A stretch of DNA of 64,000 nucleotides, taken from Liolophura sinensis. Its lineage: Eukaryota; Mollusca; Polyplacophora; Chitonida; Chitonidae. Under the pieces are notes generated by a model. The model was not told where the DNA came from, searched no databases, and worked only from the letters and a program-made list of their open reading frames with translations. Positions 56,336-64,000 of the stretch are shown here, piece after piece; within the stretch, counting starts at the first letter, position 1, and the number at the start of each line of letters is the position of its first letter. The stretch lies in the NCBI RefSeq assembly GCF_032854445.1, contig NC_088302.1, forward strand, positions 45,358,521-45,422,520, given 5' to 3'. Made by a program: the position numbers and the translations under genes.

Positions 56336-57029
56336 CTGAACATTTGTTATACATGTATTTAATTGATTGGCGCATAACTAAATTTATGTGCCCAAAAATT
56401 TTTCAGAAGTTAGATTTATGATGCAGTGATTTTCTCCACTAAAGAGTGTCTGATGCAAGAAAAAGATATTTCAGTGCGACTGGAGCAGTCTAACGTTTTT
56501 CGATTTTATGACCTATACATCGCTTCAGTGTATATTTGGAGCTTTATAAGTCCCGTTCTTGCCATATAGCAGGAAAAGAAGAGTAAAACAAAACTGAGAA
56601 AGTAGCCTTACCATTGTGTCAGCAGCTGTCAGTCACGGCTCTAGTCAGTTTCGCTACTTGAGGTACGCAGTATCTTGCACTGGGGCCGCTTCCCCGCCCT
56701 ACCATACCATATCCTTTGGTTTGAGATCATGTGCTGTAGCCTATGAACGAGATTCTCCTCCTCTCCCCACTCCGTAGCTTGATAACCGTTCGCCCATACA
56801 ATTTCATATTTTTCACGCGAGTAGATATTCACAATTAAAATTTATCACATGCCTTGCCCACCTCTACATGTGTAGTGTTATTGATCATCTAATGTATGCC
56901 CTTTCATTTTACACTCAGACTTCAAATCTTAAACATAATTGGTTGGATTGCGCATGTGTAACCTATAAATTCGCCGCCATTAGGCGGAGCGCATTATGTT
57001 GTATAGCGGGCCTTTGCGTCAGTCCGTAT

Positions 57030-57500
57030 TTATGCCCGGGCTACATCTTCAGCTGTTCTCCATGTGCAATTTTTGTAAATACATGGATACTGGTGTGATG
57101 ATAGGTTGATGACATTTGTCCATTCCAGCGGTTGTCATGCAAATCAGATCGCCGTTTTTCCTATATATACTACATAAATAGATATGACTTCGTGTCAGGG
57201 CTACAACTCGACTGTTTTCCTCGTAAAATTTAATTTTCGGTGGAGATATAGATACACACATGCCGATTTGTGCATTTCTGCGGTTGCCATGGAAACCACA
57301 TTGCCTTTTCCCGGATGCCTGCTATATTGTCAGGTATGAGCTTCGTGCCTAGGCTACAACTTAATTTGTTTTCTGGATATTTTTTAATTCTAGATGAATA
57401 CTTAGAGTTAACGACGTATCAGGACTCATATTTGTCCATTTTCACTGTTGCCATAGAAAACCAGCTTCTGTTGCCATATCAGTTGACATCGTTAGTTGAC
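57030..57500 (+). repeat. Pearl-like tandem repeat array
   Basis: Three diverged units of about 150-165 bp. Each has ATTTGTCCATT or ATTTGTGCATT, a GGTTGCCATGGAAACCA-like box, TATGA(C/G)(C/T)TTCGTG and GGCTACAACT...TGTTTTC. Boxes start near 57111, 57266 and 57428. Related to the array in TBCA intron 2 at 13074; a further weak unit lies near 57770-57900. Confidence 0.6.
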
Positions 57501-57507
57501 TCTGAGG

Positions 57508-57715
57508 GGGGCCTCAGTCGACGAAGTTGTAAGCACGACCGGGACTGGGAAGCCTCTCGCTATTGCGCTCCCGGTGAGTTCAAGTCCTCCAGCAACCTGA
57601 GATTGATCGTGGGTTTCACAGGGCTTTGTCTGGTTTCCTCCCTTCATAATGCAAGCATCCGTCGTATAAGTGAAATAGTACGGCGTAAAAGACCAATCAA
57701 ATAAAACAAATAAAG
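57508..57715 (+). mobile_element. SINE family A
   Basis: GGGGGGCCTCAGTCGACGAA head, GGTGAGTTCAAGTCC (B box), GGTTTCCTCCCTTCATAATG, CGTCGTATAAGTGAAATAGT and ACCAATCAAATAAAACAAAT tail. Inserted directly after the Pearl-like array. Confidence 0.82.
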
Positions 57716-58250
57716 TTTATTCGTACAACAATTTGGGATTGAACCATTTACGACAGTACAACTTATGTCATCGGAAATTGTGATGCGTTTCTAATGGATT
57801 CCGGTATACTTCCGTTGCTGCCATGGTCATTATGATGTTTGGTCATTACATATACATAGATTCGTAACTTTTTTTTTGGTAAAAACGTTGTCTAGGTTAT
57901 AGTGCTATGAGGGAACGTTACTTACGAGAAAAGTTACGAAAAAACTGATCTACGAATTTTTGTGACCGTGGACCCTGAATTAGTAATAACTCTGATGTTC
58001 CCCCAATAGCTATTCTTTGACCGATCTGGCTTTGAAAGGGAATGGCCCATATAAAGGGATAATACGGGACGGACTCACAGGGCCCATGTGATAGCCAAAA
58101 ACCAATAGAATAGTTTGGCTCTCCTCATATGTATGCAAGTACGTTTGTATACCTGTGTTGGGTACACAAAACCTTGAAGAGGTGGACAACTATAGGATCC
58201 CGAACTTCAACTGCGTCTAAGAAACTTCAACTTGTGGAATGACTGAAATA

Positions 58251-59765
58251 TACTGAACAAAAATATAAACGCCCCATATTAAATACTGAAGACACATGAG
58301 TCGAGCAGCACTGAGTGAGTATATACTGTCGTGTACTTGTACACAAAGAATAGTTTTCTTGATTTGTGTGCCACATCTCTGTCCATCTCTGTCACTGAGC
58401 ATTGCCTCAGTGATGCAGTGAATCCACTCAGCACATGGGTGTGGGATAAACAAATCAGCATAACAAAGAACGAGTAGTACTCCGGCAATCCTTGCAGTGG
58501 GGACAATTAAAGACCACCTCAAGCTGTCCAGTTTTGTCAGACGTAATCATGCCACAGATGTCCCAAGTCATGCGAGAACGTGCCATTGGCATGCTGGATG
58601 CAGGGATGTCCACCCGAGCGGTCGCTGCATAGCTGAATGTTCATCAGCGAACGATAGGCCGTTTAAGAGCTCGTTTCCAGGAGACAGGCAGTACTGCAAA
58701 TCAACCTCATCCACGTCGGCCACATGTGACAACCCCAGCACAAGATCGTCAAATCCGGCTCGTCCACCTCCGGGATCGCTTCCGACCAGCGACACGCACA
58801 GCTGATGAAACTGTTGGTCTGCACAACAGACACATCACACCACAAACAGTGCGTAACCGCCTACGAGAAAGCGATTTACACGCTCGTCGTCCTCACCATG
58901 GCCTGGATCTTACAGCTGTCCGACGTCGCAACCGACTAGCGTGGGCAAACGCACATGTTCGATGGCCCTTGGCGCGCTGGAGAAGGGTGCTGTTCTCAGA
59001 TGAATCTCGGTTCCAGCTGTATCGTGCCGATGGAAGACAGCGTGTTTGGCGACGTGTCGGGGAACGGTTTGCGGACGCAAATGTTGCTCGGAAAGTTGCC
59101 CATGGAGGTGGTGGCATTATGGTGTGGGAAGGCATCGTGCACGGTCATAGGACACGATTACACTTCATTGAGGGGAACTTAAACGGACAACGATATCGAG
59201 ATGAGATTCTCAACCCCATTGTTGTGCCGTTCATCCGACAGCATGACGTCACCTTCCAGCATGACAACGCCCGACCTCATGTTGCTAGGATATGCATGCA
59301 CTTTCTTGAAGCTGAGCACATTCCTGTCTTGGAATGGCCTGCATATTCACCAGACATGTCACCCATAGAGCATCTTTGGGATATTCTGGATCGACGTGTC
59401 CGTGACCGTGTTCCAGTTCCGGAGAATGTGCGACAGCTCCGTGTGGCCATCCAGGAAGAGTGGAATAACATCCCACAGGCCACCATAGACAACCTCATCA
59501 ACTCCATGCGAAGACGATGTGTGGCTTTGAGGGACGCAAATGGTGGACACACAAGATACCGAAAAGTGAATTTCTCGACCATGACCCCCACCATGTTTGA
59601 CTGAATGCCACTCATTTTCAGATGCCACCACCAATGTGTAATGGACTGTTATCTAAACGTTATTCAATAACAAAATGAATTGTGGTTGATTTCGTGTGCT
59701 GATTAACCATAATGATAATAAAAGCTCAAAAGAGTGACATGGGGCGTTTATATTTTTGTTCAGTG
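58251..59765 (+). mobile_element. Near-intact Tc1 transposon
   Basis: 1515 bp with TA at both edges (58249-58250, 59766-59767). Inverted ends start ACTGAACAAAAATATAAACG and match for about 26 bp. One transposase gene inside. It is a different subfamily from the copy at 42735. Confidence 0.94.
58549..59604 (+). pseudogene. Tc1 DD34E transposase with one premature stop
   Basis: 351 codons from ATG 58549 to TGA 59602-59604. The only visible lesion is a TAG at 58630-58632 in the helix-turn-helix region (RAVAA then stop then LNVHQRTIGRLRARF). From 58726 the frame is open for 292 residues. The catalytic residues remain: Asp in VLFSDESRFQLY, Asp in FQHDNARPHVAR and Glu in SPIEHLWDILDRR, 34 residues apart. 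Protein parts share order and motifs with the relic at 28763 (ITPQTVRNRLRESDLHARRP against ISPQTVGNPLREASWRARRP). The family is cut-and-paste and TA-targeting. The single stop could be a sequencing or allelic difference. Confidence 0.92.
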
Positions 59766-59767
59766 TA

Positions 59768-62700
59768 TCTTGGCTGGGTGCCATACGGGGATGACTTATC
59801 TGGTTTGAAGAAGTCCATTGTCATTATCTGGGGCCGATTCTCCTAAGCCCTTTCCGAGTTAAGTTAAAATTTTAACTAGACGATGCTTTTGGTACTGCAA
59901 ATTGAAATTTGGACACATTTGTCTTAAGATAACATTGAGGGGTAGGCCTACATAATTTTAATTTCTAAATCCCAAAAATAAGGTTTGAGATCATATTTCA
60001 AAATTGACTAGTCAGAAATGGCTTTGTGGAATAGGCCCCTGGCTTACTAATATGCCTGCATGACATTAATCAAAATTTAGAAATCTTCAAATCTCCTAGA
60101 GCGTGCACGTGGTAGCTAAAGCGTTGAAATCCATTCTAACCCTGATCCTTCGTCGATGTACGAGTTCTAAGATTCATACCACCGAGTTTTTTTCTGCATG
60201 AACTCTTTCACAGGTCAACTGGTAGGTCACTCATCACAGGCAAGGATTACGTGGTTCAGAATCATGTCAAACTATTGCGCGCAGCCATGTTTGGACTGCT
60301 TTGTGTAAATCACATTCATTTTCCTTGGTTAAGATGTCGTTCACTTTTACTGCACCTGCAATTCTACAGGAACTTTGAAGTCGGTGTTGTGGGTGGCTGC
60401 TCCATATTTCAGAAAAGTATTCATACACCAATGGCTTGTAACTGGTTGCGAGAGCTATCAGTTTCGTCTGCTGTTCACGCGAAAATGCGTTTGCGTTAAA
60501 GTTTCAAACACATTAACGGCACTTTTAACACGGCTTAAGTCAAAACTGATTCATTGGATGCAGTTCGATCGTGAGCTTGTCTACATACTGGAGATTTGGA
60601 AAACGCTTGAGCACAACAGAACCAGAGTGCACGGGCATGGTTGTGTTGTATGTGAAACTTCTCACTGTTCTGTTATATCAACTGTCTGGAGGAAGCCATA
60701 CAGATGTGCACGCTATTGTGAAACTTGGCGATACAAAGACATCGCACAAACGCAAGAACTTGTAAATTTTACTTAAACTCTGAAACGCGAGTTCGTGCTA
60801 TTCCAATATTGTTAAACACAAAACTGCGACCCGGGCTTCAAATATTTCGAATACTTTGCAGAATTCCAGGAATTCAATCTGCGAATCACCTTATCCACTA
60901 CGTCAACGGATTAGGCCGGTTCACTTCGCTACGGCATACCAAGCAGGAAACCTGACACAAGGACGGATCATTATGGCTTAAGTATTTCAGCCATAACACT
61001 GGCTGAAATGAATCGGCAATATTTCAGCCTTGGCGTTATGTTGTTACGTATCGTGTCCCCACACATTTGAAACATCACCCATGCATGAGAAGCCGTAAGC
61101 TGCCATGCACCACATCTCGCGCATTATATGTTTAGGATCGCATCGTCAGCGAACGGTTCGCGCATTGTTTGAGACCGGTTCATCTGCTGACCGCTCGTAT
61201 GGCAAAGGATTCTAAGATCAGACAGGCACATCCGCCCCCCGCCCCCTTCCCAAAGGGATTAAATATGGCTAACGTTTACGAGAGGTTGACTTTTGCAAAA
61301 TTTCCTCCATAGTTCGTGGGTTGATGGCTTTGCCTTTCAGTTGGGCTCCAAGTATAATTGCTTGTCGCGAAGGACTTAACGTTCGGAAAGCGATACACGA
61401 ACGTTTCTTTTTTTCTTTGCGGTTATGTAAGCCGGACATTCGGAACCTGTGATCACGAGGTGCGTATGGTTAAAATAGAAATCCCTTTACGAGACCAACT
61501 TACCTTACATGTAACGCACCAAGGAAAGGCGTGACAAGACTCTTTGATGGTTAATTTTGTCAGTTTTTGTCACCTAGTATATTGCGACTCGTGTAAAACA
61601 CAGTACACGTTTACAATTATAATATACCTCGTGCATTAGGTTTACCAATCAGAAACAGATTTGTGTTTGAACGCGACCGGTTCGCTTCCTAGTAAATCGT
61701 AATTTGCGTTTCTCTGTATATACACGCATCTCCTGCGAGCAGATCTGTTGACAGAGATTACATTTGTAAACTTTGTCGCCGAATTCGTGCGTGGAAGGCT
61801 TTTCAGTTGGGTGCCATGATGGCTTTCCAATCGAGTGTCATTACGGTAAAGGACACCGCTATACTTGGCAAGCTTGGCGAAAAAGGCGACCCTGCCTCGA
61901 GTTTGACAAGATATGACGAGACAGTGCCTTGAATGTCGCCATCTACATATGACCGATATGTAGAAAGTGAAATTAACAAGCAAGTAAACCAACTAGCTCA
62001 CTGGGCTTTAACGGATGAGGGGCAGTGGAGATCTCCACATATGGTAACTTATGTTCTTGAGTTACCTGCAATTTCGGCCTGACAGTTCCTGGAGTTAACG
62101 AAGACGAAGCCGTGTGCTGACTGAATTGTCACGATCCAACACCTTGAGCATTACTTGATGTCGCCAGGTTGCTTAGACGTGAATTAAGCATAACTAAACA
62201 TACAATTTCACAATTTTATTACGTTTTTGACATCTGTAAATTTTATCCATGTAATGTAAGAGATAAAATTTTCCCTCAAAGCACATCGTTAAAGAATTTG
62301 CTTTATATTAAAACTTATTTACACATATTTAAAAACCCAGAACATTTAATTGTGCACTGACCATTCATGCAGGACAAAAATGGGAGCAAATCCTTTCTTG
62401 CACTCCTAAAACGAGCTCCTGAGAGACGCAATGCGTTTCGAAGGTGACAAATATTCAGACAGCCTAAAGACCGATTTGATCAAATAAAAAGGAATAACAG
62501 TTCAATACAGTTGAACGTACTTTTGTACGAAGATATTACCTCCAAAGATAATATTGTCGTGCATTTTCTCTTAAGTTATAACTGACAAGAACTTTTATGT
62601 TCTTCAAATCAGGGCCCAGTTTCACAAAGATGTGCGTGTACGATAAAAAAAATCGTATGCCGTCATATAATAGCACTACACATTTCAGAGTGTACTGTAG

Positions 62701-64000
62701 AAATAATCACGGTCATCAATCTCGTTAAGCCATAAGATGAAACAGAACCCGAAAATTATTCCAGAATTTTCCTTAACACTAGGATCCTTAGTTAGATGCG
62801 CTGATAAACCCTCTTTCTGTGCACCATATACACAACAGATAATGGTAACCAACCTGTATATGTAATCATAACCGAGACTAAAAGCTTGTATGCGATAAGA
62901 CGTGACCAACATGACAAAATTTGCCTTCGTGTAACAAATGAAATTATTAAAACTACATAAAGGATCTCTAAACCAGGACTTGCTTCCATTCTACCTACCT
63001 CAAAAGTTAGGTGTTCTGTGTTTATTTCAGGTTAACATAGCAACCATTACAGTAAACGAATCTTGCACCTATGAAGAAATATCGTTCTTTCGCCGGACAT
63101 AACGGAGACGGCACATTACATTGACTTGGTATATGAAGTAATCTACATTTAAAGTAGCGAAAAGGAGAATTGCATATGGTCAATCAATACGTACAAAGAG
63201 TTGGTGTTATAACAAAAGAATTGAACACTTGCATATCCACTGAACTGATACTCTATTCAAATGGTCGGACAGTCGGTGGTATATACGTCTGTTGTGCAGA
63301 CTTTGATGTGTTTACCAACGAAATTCCCATCACTGTACCTTAAATCTTTATGCAAGATTTTGGGGATCGGCCAATTTCTACTTGACAAAGAATGGGAAAA
63401 TCTTTAGTACCAGTGATGACCACGGCATGTAGATTTCCAAATGTTGGAGTCCGCCATATATGAACATACCAGGGGTATGAAGGTCCATGCAAATGTGTTT
63501 TTGCCAACAGGGCTTTCCTCTGTTAACAAGATTAAAAAAACGCCCACGCCTTAAAATGAAACTAGTCTTTCTACTAAGTTCACCAAGGACAGCTTTTTGG
63601 AAAACGGGCGTGGAAAAATATCCAGGAAAAAAATGAGGCGTTCGGTTCACAAGGGTCTGTGTAGTTCATGTACAACTGAAGGTTTACTAGAATCCACAGA
63701 TTCAACTAGAATCTTTGACTTTCACCAACTTCAGTATGTGCACATTTTAAACAGTCTAAAACCTACAAAAATCAATCTAAAATCCCACAAGCCTTTGAAT
63801 TAAAATGAGATTTTATTATCTGACTTAGTAAAAACCAGTGTACTCGGTGGGTGTGGGGTTTTCAGGTGCGAATGCATTCCCACATTGAGGGTTAGGACAA
63901 ATAACCTTTAACTAATCTGATAAAATGTGTTTTAAAAAAAAAACAAAACATCCCCTTATTTTGATTTCCTGGAAGTTTCAAGTGTTGCAAAGGCCTTATC
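59768..64000. other. 4.2 kb without recognisable features
   Basis: Read on both strands. No convincing exon, tRNA-like head, inverted-repeat element or tandem array. Short ORFs at 60375-60776 (+), 61642-61992 (-) and 63378-63650 (-) look like chance. Not a claim that nothing is there: a short exon could be missed. Confidence 0.4.

Noticed and set aside
61642-61992. 116-codon minus-strand ORF and a 38-codon plus-strand ORF (MMAFQSSVITVKDTAILG) overlapping it
   Set aside because: Neither shows family motifs or splice sites; lengths are within chance for this base composition.

Overview
The window is animal nuclear DNA, AT-rich by eye, with spliced genes, long introns and dense repeats. Tailed tRNA-derived SINEs, Tc1 transposons, Pearl-like tandem repeats and an LTR element with an envelope-like part suggest a lophotrochozoan such as a mollusc or brachiopod. 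That placement is an inference; the species cannot be told from the sequence.

The left 26 kb is the host gene block. In order it holds the 3' half of AP3B (AP-3 adaptor beta subunit, + strand, seven exons, 38-6395), a single-exon NAT8-type N-acetyltransferase (- strand, 9215-9985), TBCA (tubulin cofactor A, + strand, four exons, 11326-14533) and GLMP (glycosylated lysosomal membrane protein, - strand, six exons, 18701-26013). Every intron was placed by matching splice sites, codon phase and alignment from memory to the human proteins. AP3B followed by TBCA on the same strand repeats the order and orientation on human chromosome 5q14.1. Two of the four genes act in the endolysosomal system: AP-3 sorts membrane cargo to lysosomes, and GLMP is a lysosomal membrane protein whose tail ends in a tyrosine sorting signal. 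A pair of GTCANNTGAC palindromes, close to the CLEAR site of lysosomal genes, lies just upstream of the GLMP start codon.

From 26 kb on there is no convincing host gene. The one exception is a possible first coding exon on the + strand at 27271-27318. The space is filled with layered mobile DNA: a gutted Tc1 copy (28.8-29.7 kb), a Penelope-like reverse-transcriptase fossil (30.8-31.9 kb, with a second 3' end at 51.5-51.8 kb), a degenerate satellite (32.9-33.9 kb), an LTR-element protease fragment (39.5-40.0 kb), a broken Gypsy element with an envelope-like region and a 3' LTR (about 40.0-49.8 kb), a full-length Tc1 element with an open DD34E transposase nested inside that Gypsy element (42735-44285), a Tc1 relic (50.1-50.7 kb), a 77-bp tandem repeat (54.9-55.2 kb), a Pearl-like tandem array (57.0-57.5 kb) and a nearly intact second Tc1 element (58251-59765). 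The last 4 kb has nothing I recognise.

Two SINE families run through the whole window. Family A has a tRNA-like head, a tail containing GTATAAGTGAAATATTCTTG and an (AAAT)n end, with at least 16 copies. Family B has a tail ending in TCAC repeats, with three copies, two of them flanked by clear target-site duplications. Two MITE families sit inside GLMP. No rRNA, functional tRNA or CRISPR array was found.
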